Positions 10,660 to 21,943 of a stretch of 64,000 nt of DNA are shown here, in pieces. The notes below the pieces were generated by a model, which saw only the letters and a program-made list of their open reading frames with translations, did no database searches and was not told where the DNA came from. The stretch spans positions 2,728,001 to 2,792,000 of the forward strand of contig NC_092409.1 in NCBI RefSeq assembly GCF_009017415.1, given 5' to 3'. Source of the stretch: Aspergillus flavus. Its lineage: Eukaryota > Ascomycota > Eurotiomycetes > Eurotiales > Aspergillaceae. The position numbers and the translations under genes are program-made. The number at the start of each line of letters is the position of its first letter. The first letter of the stretch is position 1.

Positions 10660-13600
10660 TCACCAGATCCTCTTGGCCACCATCTCATACCGTCGAACAT
10701 GGTCCATGTTCAGCTCCTCCTTGGAATTCTTCTCCTTTTCTTCTTTGGCCTTCAGCCGTCGTAGTCCCTCGGGATCATCCGTGTAAATCCACCGTCGGTG
10801 GTCGTCATTGACTTCCACCACCCCCCACCCGCCAAACCGACGACTGCCCTCTACCGCATATTCTCGTGCGCGGGGCGGGCCACTGTTCTCATGAGACGAT
10901 TGCTCTGTCTCCCGCTGTTTCATCGCTCGATAGCGGGAGCGAGCATAAGCCAATAATACCATTCCCAGTAGCAGCTTCACGATCAGTAACACCACATATC
11001 CCGTCAGAATGAGAACGACGGTGAAGATGTACACGGACTGCGCTGGGGATGGCATGGTATTCGCTAGGAGCTGCTGGAAAAAAGCGTTCATATGTGCCGC
11101 AGATGCTGGCACGATCGTCCGCAGTGTCAACGGCGGCGGGGACGGGATTGGAGCGGGGACATAGTGGCTGTAGATAGAAGATAACGATGTCGACTCCACA
11201 GCCGTAGACGAAGGGTGTTGCGGCAACAAAGCGGCCAGGAACATCTGATACGTCTGGACAGAAACCCGAAAGAAGAGGCATGACAACGGGATGACCGGAA
11301 GTCCCAACCGACGCGTCAAATTCTGATCTCCAAAGGCATTCGTGTAGTAGTCTTTGGTCAGAATGTCCAAGAAGCGCTTGTAGATGACGGGGCGTGTGTT
11401 ATTGAATTTGCCTATGTATGCATGTTTGAGCCAGTCAACAAGCATCTCGGATCCCAATACGACCAAAAAGGGCCCGAGGACCTGGGCGAGAGTGGGGAGA
11501 AACGAATTCACATGACTGAAGGACGCAATGATGGATGAAGGCACAATCGTGAACGATTGCGGTAGGATCGACGACATGGTTCGTGGTGGCGTCGACAACG
11601 GTGTGCTATTGGTGCTCGTCGACTGACTGGTAAAACTGGAGCCCAGGTTGCCAATGAAGTTGAACGCGCCCGTCTCGACGATATTGCGCGAAGCAATGAT
11701 GGTGAGCATAAGCCAAAGCTGAAAGCGCTCCACCACATCTGCGCAAGTCAACTGAAACAAGTTTTCTTTCTCAAATTTCTTAAAGACAGTAGACTTAATT
11801 TCGACAAACTGATTCGACAGCAGTAAAGAGAGTAAAGCATTCGAGTATGAATTGACAGCCACATTCAGCGTCATGACCTGATAAAAAAGCGCCGTGGCAT
11901 GTACTACCGTGTAGGCCAACGCCAACAAGAAGAGCCCGAACGGCCGGAAGACTTTGCTTCGTCCATTCGGCCGACGTTCCAGAGCCTCCCGCGAGAAAAG
12001 ACACTCCAGCACATCCTGTCCGATGGCTGCAAATAGCCGGTCACTGACCTCCAACACATTGTAGATCACGTAGAGTTTGATCGCAGCCTGTCCTCGGATC
12101 CAGTGATACATTCGGCTCGCGTCAAAATACATGAGAACAGCGCATGTGGCGATCATTAGTAGACCCTTGAGAATGTCCGCCTTATCGTCAGGAAGCAATG
12201 TGGACGGAATGGACTTTTGTCGACGGTGCTGATACTTGTGATGTGTATCGGAGCGGCACCGTCTGCGCGCCTCCGCTGCTTTCGTTTTCACATCTCGTTC
12301 AGTCCCAGCTGACTCCTGTCGCGACCGGCCTTCGGCTTCTGAAACCAGGCGTTGCTCGTCCGTTCCGTCTCCAGATATCTTGTTGCGCCTTCGCCATACT
12401 CTTCCCACGCCTTTAATGATAAAGCCGGACAGGAACCGAAACTCGACGCCCAGATTAACCATCCAAGATTCTAGCAATATATACAAAGCTTTCACGAAGC
12501 GAAGAGGAAGTATAGTAAAGGAATAGAGCCATGAGTCTAAGCAAGCCAGTATTCCAAACCAAAAGACCTGCTCTAGCACTGGCGGAAGCATAAAAAAGTT
12601 CATCAGCCGCTCAAGCTTTACGCGAGAGGACTCATACGGAAAGTCGCTGGAGGCTGAGGGATGGATGTACAAGGGGGAAGGTCGGCCCGATGCAAGTTCT
12701 AATTGTAGGTAAGTCGGAATAGACAAAGGAGGGAGGGGAATAGACGGTGGCATGGGTGAAGGCAGTGTAGAATCGGACATTTCTGGTGCAGGATTCAGGT
12801 GTTTAGATTCTGATCCCCGGCCTATGCTGGGACGATCATGCTTCGAGCGGGATGCCCACGTTTGTGCAAGGCGTTCGTTGCTAGGTAGCGTTTGTCGTCG
12901 AGCAGAGGTTGGGGTAGAAACGGCCCGTGAGCTTTGTGAACGATGTCGAGTAGACGACGTGGGCGGTCTCGCCAAGCCTCCGTCAAGAGTGAATTCTTTG
13001 TTTGTTCGGGATTTCGTGGCATGATCGGGTGGAAACTTTATATCGTTCAATAGCGGCGAGGCTTCGTCCGTCGAAGTCGTTTGCGAGTTTGAAGCATGCG
13101 TTTGGTCAGAAACAACCCTGCGACTATGTTCGCTATCCGCCGCGCGATAAGGAATCGACTGAGGTGACGACGTGAGCTCTTCTATTTTGGCGGGAGATAA
13201 TTTCGGAACCCGCTCTCGATCCGTATCCTGGTTCCTGACAGGAGAGACTTCCCCAGACCACTGGTTAAGGACAGTCGCAACTTCGGGTCCATCAATGACA
13301 TCTACCAAAGAAGTCCTATGGGGCGTGTTACCATTAACACCGCCAGGTCCCTGAGAGTGCTCAAAGACCATGCCAAAAGCCTGGTCGGGTGGTAAGGAGT
13401 ACTGTGCGTTCTTCTGGTCGCCATTCGTAGTTCGCTGGCTTGGAGACCGGTGATGGCTAGCGCTGTGTCCATTGACCTGCGAACCATTTCGGTGTGGCTC
13501 TGCACCCAAAGATCTTCTCTTCGTTGCATCTGGGGCTTCAGAGACCACCGGAGCTTCGAAGCCGTCATCTAGCAGGTTCAAAGGTGACGGTTGGAGCTGT

Positions 13601-13890
13601 CGGGATCTCCGGGGCATTTTCTCCTGATTTCTAGTTTCCGCTATTGCCTCCGTTTGCCTCTGTCCGGGACTCGGCGATACGCTCTCTGAAAGTGAGGACC
13701 CCGCAAAAATGTCCGTGTCCTGCTGCTTGCCGGACCCTTTGTGTAACCCGTCCATCATTCGGGCGACTGCAGAACCTTCCAGTCGAGATGTCGGAAAGTT
13801 GCGGGACTTGCGATCATCGTCCGAGGCGACCAAAATTTGAGGAAACTCGTCTTGTTTAGGGGCGAGAGGTGAGAGAAGGGGAGACACCAT
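10660..13890 (-). CDS. emp65: TAPT1/EMP65 family ER membrane protein (DUF747)
   Basis: A single exon encodes 1076 residues. The first 400 or so are Ser/Pro/Arg-rich and look disordered. From about residue 420 the family core starts (RVKLERLMNFFMLPPVLEQV), followed by several hydrophobic helices around 440-470, 575-600, 650-690 and 810-840, and a last helix pair near 950-985. Phrases such as KADILKGLLMIATCAVLMYF and SRMYHWIRGQAAIKLYVIYN match the TAPT1 (DUF747) family, whose yeast member Emp65 (YER140W, about 556 residues) works with Slp1 in protecting ER luminal proteins. The protein here is longer mainly because of the N-terminal extension. Local names in Aspergillus databases may differ. 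Confidence 0.88.
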   Translation of the reverse strand: MVSPLLSPLAPKQDEFPQILVASDDDRKSRNFPTSRLEGSAVARMMDGLHKGSGKQQDTDIFAGSSLSESVSPSPGQRQTEAIAETRNQEKMPRRSRQLQPSPLNLLDDGFEAPVVSEAPDATKRRSLGAEPHRNGSQVNGHSASHHRSPSQRTTNGDQKNAQYSLPPDQAFGMVFEHSQGPGGVNGNTPHRTSLVDVIDGPEVATVLNQWSGEVSPVRNQDTDRERVPKLSPAKIEELTSSPQSIPYRAADSEHSRRVVSDQTHASNSQTTSTDEASPLLNDIKFPPDHATKSRTNKEFTLDGGLARPPTSSTRHRSQSSRAVSTPTSARRQTLPSNERLAQTWASRSKHDRPSIGRGSESKHLNPAPEMSDSTLPSPMPPSIPLPPLSIPTYLQLELASGRPSPLYIHPSASSDFPYESSRVKLERLMNFFMLPPVLEQVFWFGILACLDSWLYSFTILPLRFVKALYILLESWMVNLGVEFRFLSGFIIKGVGRVWRRRNKISGDGTDEQRLVSEAEGRSRQESAGTERDVKTKAAEARRRCRSDTHHKYQHRRQKSIPSTLLPDDKADILKGLLMIATCAVLMYFDASRMYHWIRGQAAIKLYVIYNVLEVSDRLFAAIGQDVLECLFSREALERRPNGRSKVFRPFGLFLLALAYTVVHATALFYQVMTLNVAVNSYSNALLSLLLSNQFVEIKSTVFKKFEKENLFQLTCADVVERFQLWLMLTIIASRNIVETGAFNFIGNLGSSFTSQSTSTNSTPLSTPPRTMSSILPQSFTIVPSSIIASFSHVNSFLPTLAQVLGPFLVVLGSEMLVDWLKHAYIGKFNNTRPVIYKRFLDILTKDYYTNAFGDQNLTRRLGLPVIPLSCLFFRVSVQTYQMFLAALLPQHPSSTAVESTSLSSIYSHYVPAPIPSPPPLTLRTIVPASAAHMNAFFQQLLANTMPSPAQSVYIFTVVLILTGYVVLLIVKLLLGMVLLAYARSRYRAMKQRETEQSSHENSGPPRAREYAVEGSRRFGGWGVVEVNDDHRRWIYTDDPEGLRRLKAKEEKEKNSKEELNMDHVRRYEMVAKRIW

Positions 13891-14695
13891 TGAAAGGAGC
13901 GATCAGTGTAGACATGGGATGATTGGCGAGCAGCTGAGCAACGACGCGGTGTCTCGTTTCGAGATTCAGGCGGGATTTGAAGCCATACTGGTATTCAGGC
14001 CCTGGGTTTGCCGTCAGAGTCGAGAATTAAGACGCAAAGACGAGGAAGAAGCGCAGTTAGCATGTCCTCCGCAGTCGCTCCCCGAGTCTCTTGTCGGTGA
14101 GGGTCGAGCCAAAAGGCGGTCAGACAAGTGGAATCGGAAATGGATTCCACTTTTTTCTTGGCAGTTGTTTGTTTATAGCGGATTTTTTACACTTAACTTC
14201 TTGTGGCCGGCAGTCTCAAGATAATATTTCTTGGTTTGATATGTCCAAGTATCAAACTTACAAGTGTATCCATTTATTGATTCATCTTATCCCTCACATT
14301 TCTCAAGGAATCTAGCCTAGCTAGGGAAGTATGACGAGAGAAATACTGCCCCCAATCAGGTCACAGTTCCGGTTCCCTACCTTGAAGACGTATTCACGAT
14401 TTTAGCAGGGCGGAAAAACGTAGGGATATAAGCAAAAACTGTCAAAGTGGATCTCTCGGATTGGTTTTGCCGTCCATCTAGTTCATTCATCAACGGTCTG
14501 CCTTCAGCTCAAAGGAATAGAGACAATACATGTTATCAAAGCCGAGGATTTAAGCGTCCTAAGTCTAACTTTCTGCTTTTTTTCACTTCCAACATGGCTT
14601 CAGCATACCAGTGCGCGAAGCCGCTCGGTGATGTCCTTCAGTTCTGACTGAGAGACAACAATTACAAGTTATACAAAGCTCCACCGAACAAGCTT
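13891..14695. other. Divergent intergenic region
   Basis: This region holds the promoter of the TAPT1-like gene (-) and what remains of the promoter of the decayed F-box gene (+). A 101-codon plus-strand frame at 13919-14224 has no conserved features and overlaps the likely 5' leader. No supported gene. Confidence 0.45.
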
Positions 14696-15658
14696 ATGAA
14701 ACCCAGTGCAAGGCCCACATCTTTGGTCTATCAGCTTCCCGTCGAAATACTCCACTCAATACTTCTCAATCTCGACCTACGCAGCATAGGGATGCTGCAT
14801 CGAGTGGACACGCTAGGAAGACAGTTAGTAGAATCACTACCTGCCTACGCCTTATTGAAGACGCACGCCTCACACACGATCTGTATTATCGACGCTACCA
14901 AATGCTCTTCATATTTTCCTATAAATTGACTTTTTGCAGAGTTCTGTCATCCATGGTGCGAACATGTCCAGATTTTGGGCCCTTCCTTTACTTACCTAAC
15001 ACACGCGCTCATGCTATAGATGTAGTTATCCTCGAACAGAGTACGGATTGGCGCGAGTAGCTGATGTTTGCTTACACTTTGGACCGAAACAGAAAGATAT
15101 TATATCACACCCAGTCATTTACAATATTGAACCGCCCCGATACCGCTTTGTCGATGTTACTCAAGCAAAAGCCGTCGGGATGCAGCTTCATGGAAGTCGT
15201 AAGGAGATGGAACGGGCATACAAGGCCCGCCTAAAGAGACGTGAAAAGATGAACAACGTCGGGTTCAACAATGGAAAAGGAAACAACGCCAAGGGATCCA
15301 CTCCGGACACCCTAGACGGCGGTCAGTTCCTATATCCCTGGTCGTAGATGAGGCAACAGTCGCATTTCCAAATTGGGATTCCCGGACACAGACGTTGGAG
15401 CCAGGTACCTACTGCCGCGCTTGCACATATAATTGGGAGGAGGGCAAGGCGGATGATTGGAGACGTATAGCGCAAGCTTGGGATCTACATCCTCCCAGCA
15501 GAGAAGCCTATTACCGAGCATTGATGAAGGCTGGGTTACCTCAGCATTTTCTAAACTGTCCAGCAGTGAGGGCAAACTATGGTTTTCGAATTAAAGAAGC
15601 GGGGCTCCATAAGAGGGATGAGACTTATTTCATTGTTCATCCCAAGAAAAGACTCTGA
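14696..15658 (+). pseudogene. Decayed F-box family gene
   Basis: The ATG at 14696 opens a frame with an F-box-like start (LVYQLPVEILHSILLNLDLR) and continues with family-like sequence up to DATKCSSYF. It is then broken: an in-frame TGA at 14927-14929 precedes LFAEFCHPWC, a frame change near 14957 is needed to read TCPDFGPFLYLP, another near 15000 to reach SCYRCSYPRTEYGLARVADV, and a further change near 15320-15350 to reach FPNWDSRTQTLEPGTYCRAC. The last change could be a 38-nt intron (GTCAGT...ACAG, 15319-15356), but the first breaks have no suitable splice sites that keep the family motifs. The order of these motifs matches, from memory, a large Aspergillus F-box family. Eurotiales genomes carry many such genes, and decay of one is plausible. 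Confidence 0.7.
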
Positions 15659-17007
15659 TTCCGATACTAACTTTCGGTTGTTCTACGGTGCTCCATGACA
15701 TCCTAGACAGAGATCAAAATATGGGACTGGCCAAAATAAGATCTTCATGAAGAAAGCTTCGACTGAGAATTGGAGAAACCAGCAGAATGAAACAATGTGT
15801 GCAAGGTGAGCGCAGCATGTAGTCTACCTTGTATCAACGTAACCCCAGAGTTAGATTTCCGTATTTGCTATAGCAATCTGTTAAATACATAACTCCAATC
15901 TTATCTTGCCACCTCTTCTCAGAACGTATCATGCTTCCGTGCTCCGTTGCTCGGTTTGCCAAGGTATATCCACGTTGCTTTGTGTATCTGGCGATATACC
16001 AGTGGATCTAGCACGGGCGAAGCACATCAGATACCAAATTCTTCAATTGTAACGAGGGTCATGAACACCAATTATTCGCCCACGAATCCAATGCAAGCCA
16101 AGAATATATACCAGTCGAAGATCAATGATGGCATTCGCGATAGGCTTCATTCGCTTTCATTGTTTCATGAATGATCAACTCCATTTCTCTTAGATAGCCA
16201 CAGCAGAGGGGTAGATCTCGATATCAAGGACTATATTCTCCCTCTCCTTCCTCCCACTAGATACAAACGAGGCTTTTAAACCATTTATCGAGAGAGGATG
16301 ACTACAATATGTTCAAAGTTCTGGTTGACTTGCTTCGCAGTAAGACGACAAGGTGAAGGCGCACAGCTAAGGCTTCTTTAAAGAGTAGCTACGCCCCTAG
16401 GTGTTTCACGAACAAGGTTTCTAAGATTCCTCACTTCATGGAGGAAACCAAGGTAAGCACTCAGTCTTTGTAAGTCCCAAGTCATAGAAGGAATGATTCC
16501 TCTGTTATTCTGAGCCTAGGGTTTCTTTGTGTATCCAACGGCACGAGGATTCAAGATCATTAACCTGATAGGAGAGTAACCAGATTATGGCAGCACGATG
16601 ATGAGAAGCGACCACTTATGGATTTATAATGCCAGTATTCTCAATAATGCTCCATATCAAGCATGGCGTTGAGGAAGATAGTATTCTTTGTGAACTTATT
16701 GACGCTCCATTGCAACATTACATCGCGCCCTTCCTGTATGAACGCAACTTTCCGCTACCACTTCTTATTCCCTAGATTGCTACATAACATAGACTATACA
16801 GAAAAGCACACAAAGATATACGTTAGAGTCCTACACTCTTAACAGTTATTACTAAAAGATAACTAGTGTCACTAGCATCATAGAAAATAATCTATACTCG
16901 ATAACGCATTGTTACATCCACGATACATTACTAGATAATCTAAAATCACGATAGTCCAATACTTATCAAAAGAACTAGACTATCGCTAATGAACACATTC
17001 ATCGTAG
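15659..17007. other. AT-rich intergenic region
   Basis: This 1.35-kb stretch lies downstream of the F-box pseudogene and of the KCH1-like gene (-). Base composition is clearly more AT-rich than in the flanking genes, most of all from 16700 to 17000. No ORF with coding character, RNA gene or clear repeat was found. Confidence 0.5.
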
Positions 17008-19040
17008 CTAGATATAATCCTGTCCATAATTCTGTGATTGAGGCGGGTGCGCTCTATTGGAATAGGCTCGTGCAGGTGCAGGCCTATCATCGTATTCAAC
17101 CGGCGACGCGAACGCACTCGGCCCTGCCTGTTGATACACGGGAGAATCTGAGGTGAATTCCCTCGTAAAAGGTGCTGGGGAATTTCTGGAAGGAGGATTG
17201 AATGGGGCATAACCATCTGATCCTGAGGGGCGCGGATCTCCGCGAGATGCGACAGGGGAGAAGTTTCTCATCACCGCCCCATCAACGGGACTGAAACTGG
17301 GCTGGGGTCGAGCCGGAGGTTGACCGGCCGCGCCAAACGATCGCGCTGGGTAGCCAGTCAGCGGAGGCAAGGTAGGAGTGCCACTAGGACCGGGAGGTGA
17401 AAAGGTTCGAAGAGGCCCATTTTCCCCCGGGGACATACTCCGTCCTGGTGTCATAGTTCGTGCCGTAGTCTCTGTTGGGCTATATGAATGGTATGGCGCA
17501 GTTGATGCGAGATCGTGAGGTGCGTATGTATCATAGGGGCTCTGAGTGTCGCCGGTGTCACCAAAACTATGCGCCGAAGCCATACCACTCACTCCACCGA
17601 CTGATGGTGCGGTTGCGGGTCCTGGTGTGTTATTGAACCTTGACATCGGTGTTTGGATCCGTGAAACAGGCATAGGAATCTGAGTTGGGAGAGGAGGTAC
17701 TGGCGGCACTGGAGAGCTTTGGCGATCAAGAGGACTATATCCTGAGACTGCCGTACTTCCCGAGAGCGAAGTGGACGCAGAGTAGGCCGACGATTGAGTC
17801 ATTGTTCGGCTGAGCGGGGGTTTGTCTTCGAACGCTGCCACGCTCGGAAGGGTTGGGGCCCGATCCGGTGCGGCTGTCCCCGGGCGTGATGAGTACGACC
17901 GCAATGTGGTTTGCGTTGTGCTGCGCGAAAGAGTGGTGACAGTGGGCGCCTTGTCATCACTACCGACAGTGGGCAAGGTAGGGTTCGTATTTAAGCCCAT
18001 GTTGGGTTGGGTTGGTTTTCGCTCTTGCAACACCATGCCCTTGGCCAAAGCCTTGTCCACCTTCCGACGCACGATGCGAGTGAGACGGGTTTTGATCTTT
18101 CGTCGACAGTAGGCTTTCAGGGAGCCATCTTGGGAAGGGATATGGTGGAACAAAAAGATGAGATATAAGATAATGGCGAGCGCCAGCTTCAGAATAGACA
18201 AAACCCAAATAACCAATGTAAAAAGCATGCCAAAGAGGACTAGGGCCCGCAGAGTGTTATTTTCGGCCAAGATCTTCACATTGTCAAAGAATTGTATGAA
18301 CGGAGATGAATCATCTGTCTTGGACGCATTCTCCCCACCGGGAAGCAGATCCATGCGCATGACTGAATACAACGTGATTGCGTTGACGACTTGACGCGGC
18401 CCATCGGCGATAAGGACATTCATCCAGGCTAGCCATTGAATTAGTATTCATCGGGTTGAGAACTGGCAATGGCTAAACCTACTCTCAAAGGAGAAATACG
18501 CAAACAGCGCAACATACTCGGCCCCCTTTTTACTTTTGGTGAGCTCCGCAAAGACGAGGAATCGCTTCCATCCATGGCCACTGGACCATAGACGAATACT
18601 CTGGAGGCGCACCGCGAGGGAGTCCAAGTAACTCTGCGAGATACTGCCGGACCGAATAGCGCGAATAGCACGGATCCATCTTAAAACCAAGAGAACGAAC
18701 GAGATGATAATACAGACGGCAAAAATCCAGCGAGAGACGGTAAAGGGAATGGCAGGCTCGATTTGTCCGGCCCATTTCGAGAATGCGAGTAGATTAACGG
18801 CCGTGAAGGTGTCAACCGCATACACCGCTATTGAAATCAAGAGGAAGACCCAAAGAAAGAAGTAGGAGAATGGCGATAGACAAGACTCTGATTTGAAGTC
18901 ATTCAGATTCTAGGGAGCGCATCAATGTCAGCCAAGCGACATCGACCGGGGGGGTTTCTCTACCCGAGGGAACGTACAATGTAGTCCCATTGTTCCTCCA
19001 AGGATACTGGGCCTTTTTCACGATCGCCGCAGCAAGGCAT
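17008..19040 (-). CDS. kch1: KCH1/PRM6-like fungal potassium transporter
   Basis: Exons 18978-19040, 18483-18909 and 17008-18428 join in frame (introns 68 and 54 nt) into 636 residues starting MPCCGDREKGPVSLEEQWDY. The N-terminal 260 residues carry the KCH family core: a hydrophobic segment near 30-55 (SYFFLWVFLLISIAVYAVDTF), the block NLLAFSKWAGQIEPAIPFTVSRWIF, a further segment near 80-100, SGHGWKRFLVFAELTKSKKGAEYVALFAYFSFE, and a helix near 223-255. The rest is a long Ser/Pro/Thr-rich cytosolic tail. Yeast Kch1 and its paralog Kch2 (Prm6) promote potassium influx during the pheromone response and thereby activate calcium entry. Assignment is from these motifs and topology; exon junctions are clean. 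Confidence 0.87.
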
Positions 19041-20506
19041 TTTGTGTGTCCTCGGTCCTGCCGAGAAGCAAAACGATCGACTCTTCGAATGAGCCTAAGG
19101 AGGGGCAGCCAGTCACAGACAGGCAGGATGAACTTCGTCGGGCCAGCCGGGCGAAGTGAGAAATTGCAGCAGAGGCGATATCAGTGACCGAGGAAGTTGT
19201 GTTTCTTTTGTAGGGGGAGCCGATCCCAATAGCGAGTGACAAACAAGAAGTGGATCGTGTTCGATCGGCGGTTGCGAGAATCAGTGGCGCATCGCCGTTG
19301 GACAATCGCAGGGCTGGAGATCGCAGAGACACGCGTATATCAGCTTCGGCCCGTCACACAAGGGCCATTGAGCTTGTCCGAAAGCGAAAGGAGAACCCTC
19401 ACACGAGCGAGAGTGGTGTGTGCGACTGTTTGTCCTTTCTCAAAAGGGATGATGGGGCTAGCACCAAGATCAGGGCTTTCGGGCGCGTTTGGACTTTGGA
19501 GGCTGTCGCAACCGAGATGGAGAATTGCGGGGACTCGGGCAAGCACAGAGTGGGATTTCCGGATGCTTGACTGGGTCGCAAGGAACGAACGACTGGGTTG
19601 ACAGCGGTTAAAGAGAGTCGATTGAATCGCCAGCCACCAACGAAAGAGAACGAGGTGAGAAGAATGGATGCGCAGTTATGCAGGAGCCCCTGCGATGAAA
19701 CACGAGGAGAATGCACGAGGAATCCAATCACACTTGGAGGGGGGAATTGAATCTGACATGGGCGGTTAAAGTTCAGGAACCATTTTTCATTTCGGACGTC
19801 TTTTCCTTTCAGAAACACCACCGAAAAGACGACAACCACAACAACAAAAAAAGGAACGCAACAAGTGACAATAAGAAGACAAAGACAGTAACTTCCTTAT
19901 CTTCAAGGTTCAATAAGCTTTTCCTTCCTTTTTTCTTGAGTTCTTATTTTTCAAACTTTTTTCTCGAATTTGGTTGTTTCCCACTAGATTCTCCACTCCT
20001 GACTTGGCATCATTTCCGATGGACTGGCGAGGGTCATTGCGGAAAGAAGTGGATGCGAAATGTGTCTGTCCCACAGAAGGGGACCCCATAAAATGCCCAA
20101 CCCACCCAACACACGCACGGGCCAACTTCCATTGACCAAAAACCTCCGAGGTAAAGAGGGCGATGTAACTATATCAACGCGGCGTGTGCTTGTCCCGCAG
20201 AAGGGGACCCCAAGCCTGCCACCACCGCACACGGAATGCTACGTCGCTGAGGAGGAATCGGTCATTATATCCAAGCGCACACCGTGTGTTCCCAATTTTG
20301 GGAACCCCACCGCGTCCTCGTCCCCACGGGTCGCACGGACAGTTATAATGATCGAAACCTCCACCCACTGCGAACGATCACAGAAACTCCCAGGCGCACA
20401 GGATGAGTAATGCCCCACGATCCAGGATCTCTGCGCAACATCCCCATAAGGGATGCTCACAAGTCCCTCTAGGAGGTCAGGGAATAGTGGGTAGACGCCT
20501 GTCACC
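19041..20506. other. Long upstream region of the KCH1-like gene
   Basis: This 1.45-kb stretch lies 5' of KCH1 and 3' of the coiled-coil gene, both on the minus strand. Open frames of up to 146 codons occur on both strands near 19236-19839 but overlap each other and show no domain. A C/A- and then T-rich section lies at 19800-19980. Three related GC-rich inverted motifs lie between 20061 and 20310 and are listed separately. Confidence 0.5.
20061..20310. promoter_or_regulatory. Three spaced copies of a GTCCC/GGGAC inverted motif
   Basis: Copies lie at 20068-20084 (GTCCCACAGAAGGGGAC), 20192-20208 (GTCCCGCAGAAGGGGAC) and 20288-20305 (GTTCCCAATTTTGGGAAC). All are preceded by a GTGT-rich stretch and followed by CCCCA or CCC. 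The first two differ at one base and include AGGGG, the core of the yeast stress response element. The third is a perfect 8-bp-arm palindrome with a 2-bp centre. They sit about 1.0-1.3 kb upstream of the KCH1 start. A regulatory role is inference only. Confidence 0.4.
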
Positions 20507-21844
20507 CTAACGGCGCACAGGCGTCGACGCCGCCGCGTTGGACAGCGAGATGCGGAGCTTTTGGCACTCATCCTCCAGCTCGCGCGTCTTTCTGCTCCAA
20601 CGGATATTGTCCTCCGTCCGCGCTCTTTTCTCATTACTCAGAACCTCCCACAGCTTCTGAACGCCCTCCTGGGCCACCTGCTCGGAGGGCCACAGAAACC
20701 CTTGCTTGGCTTCGCCGAGCTGGCGGCGGAGGTCGTTGATTTCCGTCTGCTGTTGGGAGACCGTCACCTGGCTCTGCGCGAGCGCAGTAGAGATCGACCC
20801 CACGTCCCGGGATGGACGCTTGGGTATCTCCTGCGAACTGTGCGAAGCTTCCCAACGGGACAGGCGGTGCTCGAGGATCTGGATCGTCCTCTCAGCAGCA
20901 GCCGCCTGGTTGTGGCTCCTCTGGGCGTCCCTCATCGCCATACCGATCTTACCTTGGAGAACATTGACCTCCGCAGTAAGGTCAGAAGCCCGTTTCTGGG
21001 CCTGGTCGGCGGTCGCACGTTCCTGCGCGAGAGTCAGGTCACAGGTGTGCTGGAGGTCCGGCATAGATTGCCGAAGAGCCACGTCAGCTTTGTATGCGTG
21101 AGCTAGGGACTCCTGCGCCTGCCGCACCACGCTCTCCGCAGACGACTTGGTCGTCACGAGCTCGGTCTCTAGGAGGATGACACGCCCGAGGGCGGCATCG
21201 CGCTCCTGTATTGCCACAGATGAGTCACGGACCTGCAGTTCCAGCCGGTCGTGCTCAGTCTGGGAGGCCTGGCACTGGGCCATGAGTTCCTGGTTTTGGG
21301 CGACGAGCTCGTTGTTACGGATAACGAGATTCTGATGTTCGGTGTCGATATGGCCGCGAGATTGCCGTTCTCGGGCCTCTGCAGCGGCCAGGCGGTGCTC
21401 GAGGGTTACAAGCTGGTCCTTCCGAGTTTGAAGCTCTGCTCTGAGTGAACGGTGCTCACTCAGGGAATCGGCCTCCGCCTGTTCCCTCTCCCGGGCCAGC
21501 TGCTGTTCCAGCTGGGCGACCCGTTCGCAGAGGGACCGCTCCTTCGCAGTAGTATCGTCCTGCACGTGCCTCAGCTTTCCCTGGGCGATGATGAGCTGCC
21601 CTTTCTTGACCGCGAGCTCCTGGCGGAGTTCCACGATGACGGTCGTCTCGCGGGGTCGGGTCTCCTCGATGAGGGCCTGTCGGGCAGACAGCTTCTTGAC
21701 AAGCGCCCAGCCATCCTCCATCCGCTGCTTGACTACCCTAAGCTCCTCGGTCTTGGCAATAATGAGCCCCTTCTGCTTGGCGATCACGCCTTCGCACTGG
21801 TCAATCATGTTCCACAGATCAATCTCGCGCGGCGTCGGGGGCAT
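20507..21844 (-). CDS. Long coiled-coil protein (may be the 3' exon of the upstream membrane ORF)
   Basis: From the ATG at 21842-21844 (MPPTPREIDLWNMIDQCEG) the frame gives 445 residues with almost continuous heptad character: Glu, Gln, Lys, Arg and Ala with Leu at a/d positions, and very little Gly or Pro until the last 100 residues. No enzymatic motif is seen. The same frame stays open upstream to the TAG at 21944-21946, and the codons between (YTLAKAVPSRRAAKLQP) read like a natural continuation of the membrane ORF before it. Either this is a separate gene, or exon 2 or 3 of a membrane-anchored coiled-coil protein. Coding character is strong; the N-terminal boundary is uncertain and function is unknown. 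Confidence 0.65.
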   Translation of the reverse strand: MPPTPREIDLWNMIDQCEGVIAKQKGLIIAKTEELRVVKQRMEDGWALVKKLSARQALIEETRPRETTVIVELRQELAVKKGQLIIAQGKLRHVQDDTTAKERSLCERVAQLEQQLAREREQAEADSLSEHRSLRAELQTRKDQLVTLEHRLAAAEARERQSRGHIDTEHQNLVIRNNELVAQNQELMAQCQASQTEHDRLELQVRDSSVAIQERDAALGRVILLETELVTTKSSAESVVRQAQESLAHAYKADVALRQSMPDLQHTCDLTLAQERATADQAQKRASDLTAEVNVLQGKIGMAMRDAQRSHNQAAAAERTIQILEHRLSRWEASHSSQEIPKRPSRDVGSISTALAQSQVTVSQQQTEINDLRRQLGEAKQGFLWPSEQVAQEGVQKLWEVLSNEKRARTEDNIRWSRKTRELEDECQKLRISLSNAAASTPVRR

Positions 21845-21943
21845 CCCTCGGAGCTGTGTCTCGTGGCCGGTGGAGTCCACTCTCGAGACTGCAGGCTGCA
21901 GCTTGGCGGCACGTCGGGAAGGGACGGCCTTAGCGAGAGTGTA

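Noticed and set aside
19236..19839. Opposing ORFs of 121 and 146 codons upstream of KCH1
   Set aside because: They overlap each other, show no domain and fit a GC-rich leader region.
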